This document shows, piece after piece, positions 30,154 through 38,543 of a stretch of 48,271 nucleotides of DNA (within the stretch, counting starts at the first letter, position 1; each line of letters begins with the position of its first letter). This DNA comes from Candidatus Falkowiibacteriota bacterium (GTDB taxonomy: Bacteria > Patescibacteriota > Patescibacteriia > XYB2-FULL-38-15), in contig JACRNW010000002.1 of NCBI GenBank assembly GCA_016214745.1, forward strand, positions 1 through 48,271. The letters run 5' to 3'. Under the pieces are notes generated by a model, which did not search any database, was not told where the DNA came from, and saw nothing but the letters and a program-made list of their open reading frames with translations. The translations under genes and the position numbers were made by a program.

Positions 30154-32865
30154 ATGTCATTACTTCAAAAGATTTTTGGCGATCCGAATAAAAAAACAAT
30201 AGAAAAAATAATGCCGATTGTCCGGCAAATAAACGACCTCGAATCTAAGTTCGAGTCGTTTTCTTTTGAAGAATTAAGGGATGAAACAAAAAAATTCAAA
30301 GAACGGCTGGAGAAAGGCGAGAAGTTGGACGATATTTTGCCCGAAGCTTTTGCCGTGGTCCGCGAGACGGCGAAGCGTGTTTTGGGCCAGCGGCATTTTG
30401 ATGCGCAGTTAATCGGCGGCGTGGTTTTACACCGCGGCCAGATCGCGGAAATGAAAACCGGCGAAGGAAAAACTTTGACCGCGACTTTGGCAGTATATTT
30501 AAATGCGCTTACCGGCGGCGGCGTGCATGTCGTCACCGTCAATGATTATTTGGCAAAAAGAGATGCTGTTTGGATGGGGCAAGTGTATAACGCACTAGGT
30601 TTATCCGTTGGTTGTGTTCAGCACGAATCGGCATTTTTGTATGATCCGGGGTATAAAGGTGAGACTCCGTCAGAGGAGGGCAGCCAGGAAGCCAGTTTTA
30701 AAGTTGTCCAAGAATTTTTGCGGCCGGTTCCAAGAAAAGAATCTTACGCCGCGGACATTCTTTACGGCACGAACAATGAATTTGGTTTTGATTATTTGCG
30801 CGACAACATGGTCACGAGTTTTGACAATATGGTCCAGCGCGAATTGAATTATGCCATCATTGATGAAGTTGACAGCATCTTGATTGATGAAGCGCGCACT
30901 CCTTTGATTATTTCCGCGCCGGCGGAAGAATCGGGTGAACTTTACGCCAAATTTGCCGACCTCGTGCGGCGGCTAAAAGAAAATGAAGATTATAATATTG
31001 ATGAAAAAATGCGCGCCGCGACTTTGACCGAAGCGGGCATTGCCAAAATGGAAAAATGGCTAGGCGTGGAAAATATTTATACCTCCGGCGGTATTACCAT
31101 GGTTCATCATATTGAGCAGGCATTGCGCGCCGAAACTTTATTCAAACGCGACCGAGATTATGTTGTCCGCGAAGGCGAAGTGATAATTGTTGATGAATTT
31201 ACCGGACGGCTGATGATCGGCCGGCGTTACAGCGAAGGTTTACATCAGGCAATTGAAGCCAAGGAAGGCGTGCGGGTTCGAGAGGAATCAAAAACTTTGG
31301 CGACGGTTACTTTTCAAAATTTATTTCGGCTTTACGGGAAACTCGCCGGTATGACAGGCACGGCCTTGACTGAAGCGGAAGAATTTTCCAAAATTTATAA
31401 TTTGGAAGTCGTTTCCATTCCGACAAATAAACAAATGATTCGCGTCGATTTGGCCGACAGAATTTATCGGACAGAGCAGGGAAAATTTACGGCCGTGGTT
31501 CGCGAAATCAAGGAACGGTATGAAAAAGGCCAGCCGGTTTTGGTTGGTACTATTTCCATTGAAAAAAATGAAATTTTGAGCGCGATGCTTCTGCGCGAAG
31601 GCGTGCCGCATAAAGTTTTAAACGCCAAACATCACGAAAAAGAAGCGGAAATTATTGCTCAGGCCGGACATCTCGGCGCCGTGACGGTCGCGACCAATAT
31701 GGCCGGCCGCGGCGTTGATATTATTTTGGGCGGAAACCCGGCCGATCCAAAAGAAGCGAAAAAAATTCGCGAACTCGGAGGCTTGCATATTCTCGGCACC
31801 GAGCGGCATGAATCTCGACGGATTGATAATCAGTTGCGCGGCCGCGCCGGACGTCAGGGCGATCCCGGCTCATCACAATTTTATCTTTCGCTTGAAGATG
31901 ATTTGATGAGAATTTTTGCCGGCGATCGACTGAAAGGTTTAATGACGCGGCTCAATATGCCGGAAGATATGCCGATTGAAAATCGGATGGTTTCCCGTTC
32001 GCTTGAATCGGCGCAGCGCCGCGTGGAAGGCCACAATTTTGATATTAGAAAACATTTGCTTGATTATGATGATGTTTTAAATAAACATCGCGAAGTGATT
32101 TATAAAAAACGCCGCGATATTTTGGCGGCCGAAGACAGCAAGGCAAAAGTTTTGGAAATGGTTGAAGATGAAATTGAGCAAGTTGTTTTATTTCACACTG
32201 CTTCAGAACAAGAAGGGGAATGGAATTTGGAAGAAATTTACGAAGTGGTTAGCACGATTTTTCCAGTGCCGCCGGAAGCGCGCATTAAAATGGACGATCT
32301 CCGCCGATGGGCCGGAGACAAAATGCATGACGCGGCCGTCCGGACTCGCATCATTGAATATTTGATGGAACTCGCGCGGAAAGCTTACGAAGATTTGGAA
32401 AAGCGCATTGCCGAACAGGCGGCGAAAATAAATCAGGACGGCGTCGCGGTAATGCGGCAGATTGAAAAAGCCATGACACTTCGGGCGATTGATTCACTTT
32501 GGGTTGATCATTTAAGCGCGGTTGATTATTTGCGCACCGGCATTGGTCTTCGCGGCTACGGCCAGCATGATCCGCTTGTTGAATATAAAAAAGAAACATA
32601 CAGAATGTTTCAGGAATTAATACATTTTATAAATAGAGAGGTCGTCTACAATATTTATAAAATCGGCCTGGAAACCAAAACCGCGCCATCGCTCCTGCAG
32701 CGCCAGGGCGTAAAATTATCCGCGCCGGCAAAAGAAGGAGATAATAGAAATCAGGCCGCTGATATTAAGTCGAAGCCTCGGACAGCCGAAGGAGAAAAAA
32801 TCGGGAGAAACGATCCGTGCCCGTGCGGTTCCGGGCAGAAATACAAAAAGTGTTGCGGAAAATAA
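30154..32865 (+). CDS. secA: Preprotein translocase ATPase SecA
   Basis: 903 aa. Walker A at about residues 100-108 (MKTGEGKTL), [105 protein letters not shown], and the C-terminal zinc/SEC-C motif [15 protein letters not shown]. Drives secretory proteins through SecYEG; secD and secF follow about 1 kb downstream. Start at 30154, 8 nt after the preceding stop. Confidence 0.97.
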   Translation: MSLLQKIFGDPNKKTIEKIMPIVRQINDLESKFESFSFEELRDETKKFKERLEKGEKLDDILPEAFAVVRETAKRVLGQRHFDAQLIGGVVLHRGQIAEMKTGEGKTLTATLAVYLNALTGGGVHVVTVNDYLAKRDAVWMGQVYNALGLSVGCVQHESAFLYDPGYKGETPSEEGSQEASFKVVQEFLRPVPRKESYAADILYGTNNEFGFDYLRDNMVTSFDNMVQRELNYAIIDEVDSILIDEARTPLIISAPAEESGELYAKFADLVRRLKENEDYNIDEKMRAATLTEAGIAKMEKWLGVENIYTSGGITMVHHIEQALRAETLFKRDRDYVVREGEVIIVDEFTGRLMIGRRYSEGLHQAIEAKEGVRVREESKTLATVTFQNLFRLYGKLAGMTGTALTEAEEFSKIYNLEVVSIPTNKQMIRVDLADRIYRTEQGKFTAVVREIKERYEKGQPVLVGTISIEKNEILSAMLLREGVPHKVLNAKHHEKEAEIIAQAGHLGAVTVATNMAGRGVDIILGGNPADPKEAKKIRELGGLHILGTERHESRRIDNQLRGRAGRQGDPGSSQFYLSLEDDLMRIFAGDRLKGLMTRLNMPEDMPIENRMVSRSLESAQRRVEGHNFDIRKHLLDYDDVLNKHREVIYKKRRDILAAEDSKAKVLEMVEDEIEQVVLFHTASEQEGEWNLEEIYEVVSTIFPVPPEARIKMDDLRRWAGDKMHDAAVRTRIIEYLMELARKAYEDLEKRIAEQAAKINQDGVAVMRQIEKAMTLRAIDSLWVDHLSAVDYLRTGIGLRGYGQHDPLVEYKKETYRMFQELIHFINREVVYNIYKIGLETKTAPSLLQRQGVKLSAPAKEGDNRNQAADIKSKPRTAEGEKIGRNDPCPCGSGQKYKKCCGK

Positions 32866-32870
32866 AAATC

Positions 32871-32892
32871 CCTCTCCCCTTGAGGGAGGGGG
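32871..32892 (+). terminator. GC-rich palindrome after secA
   Basis: CCCTCTCCCC-TTGA-GGGAGGGGG forms a hairpin directly after the secA stop. Without a strong T-run it may be a repeat of the CCCCTT...AAGGGG class rather than a terminator. Confidence 0.4.
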
Positions 32893-32910
32893 AAAATTGG
32901 TTGATAAATT

Positions 32911-33393
32911 ATGAAAAAAGTTCAAACACTTTGCATAGTACGTGAACCGCAGAGAATTTTGCTCGGTATGAAAAAATATGGTTTTGGAGTTGGGAGATGG
33001 AATGGTTTTGGTGGGAAGGTGGAAGACGGGGAAAGTGTTTCGGCGGCGGCGGCGCGGGAGCTTTGGGAAGAGGCGGGCATTCGGCCACTGGATTTTGCAG
33101 AACTCGGGATAATAGATTTTGAATTTGAAAGTGATCCGAAAATTATTGAAGCACATATTTTTTGCGTTACTAAATTTGAGGGGGAAATTTCTGAAAGCAA
33201 CGAAATGAAACCGCAGTGGTTTGGTGTTTCCGAAATACCGTTTGGCAAGATGTGGTCTGACGATGAATATTGGATGTCACTTTTTTTAGAGGGGAAAAAA
33301 TTTAGGGGAAAATTTATTTTTGACAGGCCATCTGACGCGGAGTATAGATCAAAAATTATTGAGAAAAATATTCACGAGGTGGAGGAGTTATAA
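32911..33393 (+). CDS. Nudix hydrolase, MTH1-like (8-oxo-dGTPase type)
   Basis: 160 aa. The Nudix box GX5EX7REUXEEXGU lies at residues 35-57 (GKVEDGES...RELWEEAGI). The preceding KKYGFGVGRWNGFGGK is the MTH1/NUDT1 substrate-pocket pattern, including W30 and N31. Predicted to remove oxidised purine nucleotides. Its own start follows the palindrome after secA. Confidence 0.88.
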   Translation: MKKVQTLCIVREPQRILLGMKKYGFGVGRWNGFGGKVEDGESVSAAAARELWEEAGIRPLDFAELGIIDFEFESDPKIIEAHIFCVTKFEGEISESNEMKPQWFGVSEIPFGKMWSDDEYWMSLFLEGKKFRGKFIFDRPSDAEYRSKIIEKNIHEVEEL

Positions 33394-33410
33394 AAAGTTA
33401 AGTATAATTT

Positions 33411-33698
33411 ATGTCAGAAAGATTTAAAAGCCCAGAAATAAATAGCCCAGAAAGAATTTTGTCTCCTGAAGAAATTGAACAGTTGGGAGGAGAAATGGGA
33501 GAATATGCAAATGGACTACGGGCAAGGGTTGAGGAAATAAAAATTGAATTAAATGATCCGGCGATTGATGCAAGCCGCGCAGAAACGCTTCGGGCCGAAA
33601 TGGATGAACTAAAGGAACAAATGGAAGGTCTCGGCGAGTTTGTGTCAGATATTGAACAAGGGCGTTATGAAGAGATTGTAGTAAAACTAGGGCGATAG
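33411..33698 (+). CDS. Small acidic coiled-coil protein, unknown
   Basis: 95 aa, acidic, helical: LSPEEIEQLGGEMGEYANGLRARVEEIKIELNDP then ETLRAEMDELKEQMEGL. N-terminus is a short Ser/Pro-rich segment. No TM or signal. It starts 17 nt after the Nudix gene. No family recognised. Confidence 0.55.
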   Translation: MSERFKSPEINSPERILSPEEIEQLGGEMGEYANGLRARVEEIKIELNDPAIDASRAETLRAEMDELKEQMEGLGEFVSDIEQGRYEEIVVKLGR

Positions 33699-33770
33699 GA
33701 CCACTTTACACTTTAATCCATTTGCGCTAAACTCATAAAATATCCACAAGGAGGATAATTTTTTTAATCT

Positions 33771-35834
33771 ATGAACAAAATCAAAAGATTCCTCGCAAAC
33801 GCGGGAAAAAAGTTATTTACAACCGCCAGAGCTAAAGTTTGGTGGCTTATTATTTTAATTCTAGCCATTACGGTTTTGGCCGGATTTTTGGATTATCCAA
33901 AATATTATGACCAAGGAGTAAATTGGCTGAAAAAAACTACAGGCATTGCTTTGCCGGAATTTTATAAATTACCCTTCCGCCTCGGGTTAGATTTACAAGG
34001 CGGAACACATTTGATTTACGAAGCGGATACTTCGGCAATTCCGGAGAAAGATCGTAATGACGCGCTTGAAGGCGTGCGCGACGTAATTGAACGCCGAGTG
34101 AACGCGTTTGGCGTGGCCGAGCCGGTGGTGCAGACAACTAAGGCGGGCGATAGTTATAGAGTAATTGTGGAATTGGCCGGCGTTAAAGATGTGTCTCAGG
34201 CCATCAAAATGATTGGCGAGACGCCGCTTTTGGAATTTAAAGAACAAGCCGCCGCTCCGATTACGGAATTAACCGCCGAACAGAAAAAGGAAATGAATGA
34301 TTACAATGCCGCGGCAAAAAAGACGGCAAATGAAGTTTTGAAAAAAGCTCGAGCAAGGGGTGCGGATTTCGTCGCTTTAGCCAAAGAATATTCCGCCGAT
34401 GAAGCGACAAAGAATGTGGGCGGCGATTTGGGTTTTATTACAAAAAATGGCGCGTACGCGGATTTATATGATGACGCGGCAAAACTTAAGGTTGGCGGAG
34501 TAAGCGGCTTGATTGAAACCGACGCCGATATCAATATTATAAAATTAGTCGCCACAGAGGATTCAAAAGAAGTGAAGGCCAATCATTTATTGGTTTGTTG
34601 GCAGGGAGCGCAAAGTTGCACGGGCACTTTGACCAAAGAAGAAGCTAGGAAAAAAATTGATGAGTTGAAAGCCCAGGCGACAAAAGAAAATTTTGTTGAT
34701 TTAGTTAAAGAAAATTCCACCGAGCCGGGCGCGAGCGAATCAGGTGGCGATTTGGGATGGTTTGGTAAAGGAATGATGGTTAAACCTTTTGAGGACGCGA
34801 CTTTCGCCATGAAAGTCGGAGAAATTTCAGATGTGATTGAAACGCAATTTGGATATCATTTAATTTATAAAACAGATGAACGGGCGGTTAAAGAATACCG
34901 CGTTTCAAGAATTTTAATTGATAAAAAAACAAAAGAAGAAATTTTGCCGCCGGCTGAAGAATGGGCTTATACCGGACTCACTGGCAAACAGCTTACAAAA
35001 GCTCAGGTTCAGTTTGATCCGAATACTAATTCACCGGAAGTCGGTTTGGAATTTAATGATGAAGGAAAAAAATTATTTGGTGAAATTACCGAACGAAACG
35101 TCGGCAAGCCGGTCGCGATTTTTTTGGATGGCGAGGCGATTTCCGTCCCAAGGGTAAACGAGGCGATCAAGGAAGGCAAAGCGGTCATCAGCGGAAATTT
35201 CACAATTCCGGAAGCAAAACTTTTGGCGCAACGGCTGAACGCCGGCGCTCTTCCTGTGCCGATTAATTTAGTCAGTCAGGAAACAATTGGCGCGGCGCTT
35301 GGCCAAGAATCGGTGACTAAAAGTTTAATGGCCGGTTTAATCGGATTTTTAGCCGTAGTTGTCTTTATGATTTTGTATTATCGCTTGCCCGGTTTGCTTT
35401 CTGCTCTGGCTTTGGTTTTTTACGCCGTCTTAGTTCTCGCGCTTTTCAAATTAATTCCCGTGACACTGACCTTGGCTGGTATCGCCGGTTTTGTTTTGTC
35501 GGTCGGTATGGCGGTGGATGCAAATGTTTTGATTTTTGAAAGGTTAAAAGAAGAATTGCGCTGGGGAAAACCACTGGGTTCAGCGATTGACGAAGCGTTC
35601 AGACGAGCGTGGCCTTCAATCCGCGACGGAAATCTTACCACTTTAATTTCTTGTCTGGTTTTGTTCTGGTTTTCCACAAGTATGATTAAAGGTTTTGCTC
35701 TGACACTTTCCGTCGGTGTTATTTTGAGCATGCTTTCAGCTCTTTTTATCACGAAGTCATTTTTACGTCTCATTTCGCCGTGGTTTCAGAATAAGAGCAC
35801 CTGGCTTTTCGGCGTGAAAAGTAAAAATAAATAA
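33771..35834 (+). CDS. secD: SecD with parvulin-type PPIase domains inserted in the periplasmic loop
   Basis: 687 aa, longer than most SecD. TM1 about 22-43; P1 start with FRLGLDLQGGTHLIYEAD and DVIERRVNAFGVAEPVVQ. Residues about 180-370 hold parvulin-like sequence: a partial unit (ADFVALAKEYSADEATKNVGGDLGF, about 193-217) and a full unit (VKANHLLV, LVKENSTEPGASESGGDLGWFGKGMMVKPFEDATF, VGEISDVIETQFGYHLIY, about 267-365). SecD resumes with VQFDPNTNSPEVGLEFNDEG, NEAIKEGKAVISG, LLAQRLNAGALPVPI, then five TMs from about 515 including GMAVDANVLIFERLKEE. SecDF uses the proton gradient to help release translocated protein; the PPIase part suggests folding at the exit. GGAGG lies about 20 nt upstream of the ATG. 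Confidence 0.93.
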   Translation: MNKIKRFLANAGKKLFTTARAKVWWLIILILAITVLAGFLDYPKYYDQGVNWLKKTTGIALPEFYKLPFRLGLDLQGGTHLIYEADTSAIPEKDRNDALEGVRDVIERRVNAFGVAEPVVQTTKAGDSYRVIVELAGVKDVSQAIKMIGETPLLEFKEQAAAPITELTAEQKKEMNDYNAAAKKTANEVLKKARARGADFVALAKEYSADEATKNVGGDLGFITKNGAYADLYDDAAKLKVGGVSGLIETDADINIIKLVATEDSKEVKANHLLVCWQGAQSCTGTLTKEEARKKIDELKAQATKENFVDLVKENSTEPGASESGGDLGWFGKGMMVKPFEDATFAMKVGEISDVIETQFGYHLIYKTDERAVKEYRVSRILIDKKTKEEILPPAEEWAYTGLTGKQLTKAQVQFDPNTNSPEVGLEFNDEGKKLFGEITERNVGKPVAIFLDGEAISVPRVNEAIKEGKAVISGNFTIPEAKLLAQRLNAGALPVPINLVSQETIGAALGQESVTKSLMAGLIGFLAVVVFMILYYRLPGLLSALALVFYAVLVLALFKLIPVTLTLAGIAGFVLSVGMAVDANVLIFERLKEELRWGKPLGSAIDEAFRRAWPSIRDGNLTTLISCLVLFWFSTSMIKGFALTLSVGVILSMLSALFITKSFLRLISPWFQNKSTWLFGVKSKNK

Positions 35835-35947
35835 TAAACGATTAGTTACTTAATTACTACTAGTTACTTAGTTACAACGTGTTGGTTTGAGGTAATTGGG
35901 TAACTAGGTAACTAAGTAATTTGAGAATAATGATAAATTAAATAAAT
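35835..35947. repeat. TAGTTACTTAGTTAC-type inverted repeats between secD and secF
   Basis: Copies of TAGTTACTTAGTTAC (about 35860-35875) and the inverse GTAACTAGGTAACTAAGTAA (about 35901-35920) form a long imperfect hairpin. No coding potential. Another dispersed-repeat class. Confidence 0.6.
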
Positions 35948-36850
35948 ATGGTTAACATTATTGGACACAGAAAACTTTGGTTAATAATCGCCGGCTCTTT
36001 GGTTGTCGCGTCTATTGTGGCAGTTTCCTTGTGGGGATTAAAGTTTGGCATTGATTTTACCGGAGGATCGCTCCTGGAATTGTCTTTTGAAAATCGGCCG
36101 GCTACTTCCGACTTGGCTTCTGACCTCGCAAATTTCGGCGCGGAGAATGTGAGTATCCAGCCAGTGGGCGATCAGGGCATGCTCTTGCGTTTTAAATCGG
36201 TTGACGAAGCAAAACATCAGGAAATTTTAAAACATCTTGAAGAAAAGTTCGGTAAAGTGCAGGAGCAACGTTTTGAATCGGTCGGTCCGACGATTGGCAA
36301 GGAATTGCGGACTAAAGCGATTTATTCCGTGGCGATTGTTTTAATCTGTATTATTATCTACATCGCCTGGGCTTTCAGAAAAGTATCCAAACCGGTCGCT
36401 TCATGGAAATACGGCGTAATCGCCGTGCTGGCTCTTCTTCATGATGTCGGCATTCCGATTGGTCTTTTTGCCGTCCTTGGCCATTTTGCCGGAGTGGAAG
36501 CGAACAGCGCTTTTGTGGCGGCAATTTTGACCATTCTCGGTTATTCGGTAAATGACACAATAGTCGTTTTTGATCGTACCAGAGAAAATCTTATTCATGC
36601 CGGCGGTGATTATGAAAATTTTGACAAGATTGTGAATGAAAGCGTTAATCAAACATTTGCTCGTTCAATCAATACGACCTTCACTACTTTGCTCGCGCTC
36701 GTCGCCGTGTTTTTCTGGGGAGGGGAGTCGGTGAAATATTTTGCCCTGGCTTTGATTGTCGGCATCGGCCTCGGAGCGTATTCGTCAATTTTTATCGCGA
36801 GTCCTGCGCTGGTTGTTTGGGAAGAATTGGCTGTTAGAAAACGAAGATAA
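35948..36850 (+). CDS. secF: Protein-export membrane protein SecF
   Basis: 300 aa, six TMs. FGIDFTGGSLLELSFENRP in the first periplasmic domain, ESVGPTIGKELRTKAIYS, HDVGIPIGLFAVLG, ILTILGYSVNDTIVVFDRTREN, and SINTTFTTLLALVAVFFWGG are all conserved SecF segments. Partner of SecD just upstream. Confidence 0.96.
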   Translation: MVNIIGHRKLWLIIAGSLVVASIVAVSLWGLKFGIDFTGGSLLELSFENRPATSDLASDLANFGAENVSIQPVGDQGMLLRFKSVDEAKHQEILKHLEEKFGKVQEQRFESVGPTIGKELRTKAIYSVAIVLICIIIYIAWAFRKVSKPVASWKYGVIAVLALLHDVGIPIGLFAVLGHFAGVEANSAFVAAILTILGYSVNDTIVVFDRTRENLIHAGGDYENFDKIVNESVNQTFARSINTTFTTLLALVAVFFWGGESVKYFALALIVGIGLGAYSSIFIASPALVVWEELAVRKRR

Positions 36851-36874
36851 TTTAATATAAGATGAGTTTACTCC

Positions 36875-36906
36875 AAGCGGCCTGCCACATCGGCGGGTCG
36901 CTTTTA
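36875..36906 (+). terminator. Terminator after secF
   Basis: AAGCGGCCTGCC (36875-36886) pairs with GGCGGGTCGCTT (36892-36903), followed by TTATTTTTT. Confidence 0.8.
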
Positions 36907-36940
36907 TTTTTTGGGTAAGGGGTGTGGATAATTTTTCATC

Positions 36941-36982
36941 TTGCAAAATAATACGGCGTGGTATATACTATCTATTGTAGTA
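36941..36982 (+). promoter_or_regulatory. Promoter and operator of the blaI-like regulator
   Basis: TTGCAA (36941-36946), a 17-nt spacer, TATACT (36964-36969). The inverted repeat TACTA-N7-TAGTA occupies 36966-36982 and overlaps the -10 box, so a bound repressor would block polymerase. The same operator form occurs at 38483-38499. Confidence 0.75.
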
Positions 36983-36988
36983 AACATT

Positions 36989-37378
36989 ATGGCAAAAAAT
37001 AACAACATAAAAATTTTAGGCGATCTGGAGGCGGAAATAATGGAGACGGTCTGGAAAATTGGCCAGGCTTCGGTTCGCGATGTCTTAACAGAGCTCGAAA
37101 AAAAAAGAAAAATCGCCTACACGACTGTGATGACGGTCATGTCCAGATTGCATGATAAGGGGGTTTTAAAAAGAAAAATGGACAAGAGCGGGGCGTTTTT
37201 ATATTTGCCGGTTAAGGATAAAAAATCTTTTCTCGCGCAGGCTTCCGAAAAAATTCTCAAAAATTTTTTTAGGGAATACGGAGATGTCGCCGTGGCGCAA
37301 TTTGTGGATATTATTGAAACGTCGGACACCAAGCAGTCAGATGAATGGAAAAATAAATTAAGAGATCTCGTAAAATAA
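36989..37378 (+). CDS. BlaI/MecI/CopY-family repressor
   Basis: 129 aa. Winged helix: LGDLEAEIMETVWKIGQASVRDVLTEL, then KIAYTTVMTVMSRLHDKGVLKRKMDKSGAFLYLPV, and a C-terminal dimerisation helix region. Family members bind short inverted repeats as dimers and are released by protease cleavage (BlaI) or metal binding (CopY). No CxCx4CxC copper motif is present, and the neighbour is an M56 protease, so the BlaI-type (proteolytic) mode is more likely. The ATG at 36989 follows its own operator, implying autoregulation. Confidence 0.88.
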   Translation: MAKNNNIKILGDLEAEIMETVWKIGQASVRDVLTELEKKRKIAYTTVMTVMSRLHDKGVLKRKMDKSGAFLYLPVKDKKSFLAQASEKILKNFFREYGDVAVAQFVDIIETSDTKQSDEWKNKLRDLVK

Positions 37379-37379
37379 C

Positions 37380-38441
37380 ATGGAGCGAATTTTCTCGGAA
37401 AAATCCAATATTGTTTTTAAACAAATTATTTTCCTGATCATTGCCGCGTCGGGTGCGTTGTTTTTTTTGTTTTTTGAAATTTATCAAAAGGCGTATCTCT
37501 ATGCCGGCGTTTTAATTCATAAAATAAAGACGGCTTGCGGGTGTACGGAGATGTCTCAATTAATCGCGATGCACCCATGGATTTTCGGCGCGCTCGCAAT
37601 TTTAAGTTTGGCTGTCTTTGCCTTCTTGATTTATTCCGTTTATAAATTAGTGAGATCTATAATCCAGACTAGAAAATTTTCAGCCAAGTATCTTATTAAC
37701 AAAAAATCAAAGCATTCCTCAAAGGTAGAAAGGGCCATTTTAAATCTTAATCTGGATAAGGGCAGAATAGTGGAAATTAGGGGATCGAGGCTGGTGGTAT
37801 TTTGTTTTGGTTTATGGAGACCAAAGACGTGCATTTCCAGCGGCTTGGTAAAAATTTTGCGCAAGGATGAATTGGAGGCGGTATTGCTGCATGAACATCA
37901 TCACGCAATTTCACGGGAGCCGATGAAATTATTTATAATAAAATATTCCCAAAATATTTTATTTTTCCTGCCGGGATTTAAAACACTTATAAAAAAGTAT
38001 TTTACTTTTTCCGAGTTAGCCGCTGACGAGTTGGCAACAGACAATTTTAAAAGCAGATCAAAATTATCCAGGGCGATTTTTAAAATATCGGAAAGAGAGG
38101 AAAAGCAATTATTCCGGGAGAGTTTATCATTATCATTTTTCAGTTCTGTAATTTCGGAAAGAGTAAACAGATTGTCGGACGATTCTTATATGCCGAAGTT
38201 TAAATTATGGAGGAAGAGATTTATTTTGGGATTATGTTCCGTGACCTTAGCGCTTTTAACGATGTTCGTTTTTTTGTCGGACAGCTCTAAGGCATTTGCA
38301 ATGCACAACAACGGCAGTTGTGTTTCCGGAGTAAAGCAAAATCAAGGCGAAAGTTTAGCTTGCAATTTAGATGAAGGTGAGCAGGTCTGTGCCGAAGGTA
38401 GCCATGCCCACAAAGAGGCGAGTGGGTGCGAGGTGAATTAA
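37380..38441 (+). CDS. BlaR1-like M56 membrane metalloprotease with Cys/His-rich outer tail
   Basis: 353 aa. TMs at about 13-31, 66-90, then the M56 domain with HEHHH (residues 171-175; HEXXH zinc site) and SELAADELATDN, and a final TM at about 279-300. In BlaR1 the last segment carries a penicillin-binding sensor; here it is only about 50 aa with four Cys and several His (SCVSG, LACNL, QVCAEGSHAHKEASGC), which suits metal sensing. It starts 1 nt after the blaI-like stop. Predicted role: senses copper outside, then cleaves or triggers loss of the repressor. That mechanism is inference. Confidence 0.8.
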   Translation: MERIFSEKSNIVFKQIIFLIIAASGALFFLFFEIYQKAYLYAGVLIHKIKTACGCTEMSQLIAMHPWIFGALAILSLAVFAFLIYSVYKLVRSIIQTRKFSAKYLINKKSKHSSKVERAILNLNLDKGRIVEIRGSRLVVFCFGLWRPKTCISSGLVKILRKDELEAVLLHEHHHAISREPMKLFIIKYSQNILFFLPGFKTLIKKYFTFSELAADELATDNFKSRSKLSRAIFKISEREEKQLFRESLSLSFFSSVISERVNRLSDDSYMPKFKLWRKRFILGLCSVTLALLTMFVFLSDSSKAFAMHNNGSCVSGVKQNQGESLACNLDEGEQVCAEGSHAHKEASGCEVN

Positions 38442-38462
38442 GGGGTTGTGGATAACTAATAT

Positions 38463-38501
38463 TTGACAGATTAAAGAGAACCTACTACAATATATAGTAG
38501 G
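38463..38501 (+). promoter_or_regulatory. Promoter and operator of the copper structural operon
   Basis: TTGACA (38463-38468), a 17-nt spacer, TACAAT (38486-38491). TACTA-N7-TAGTA (38483-38499), within a longer CC...GG palindrome, overlaps the -10. It matches the operator at 36966-36982 in both half-sites and spacing; the 7-nt centres differ (CAATATA versus TCTATTG). Confidence 0.8.
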
Positions 38502-38543
38502 TTTTTGAATTGGCATTTTTATAATAATTAAATTAGTTAAATT

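Noticed and set aside
37380-38441. Considered beta-lactam sensing from the BlaI/BlaR1 pair.
   Set aside because: No penicillin-binding domain follows the last TM, and no beta-lactamase is nearby; copper genes and shared operators favour metal response.
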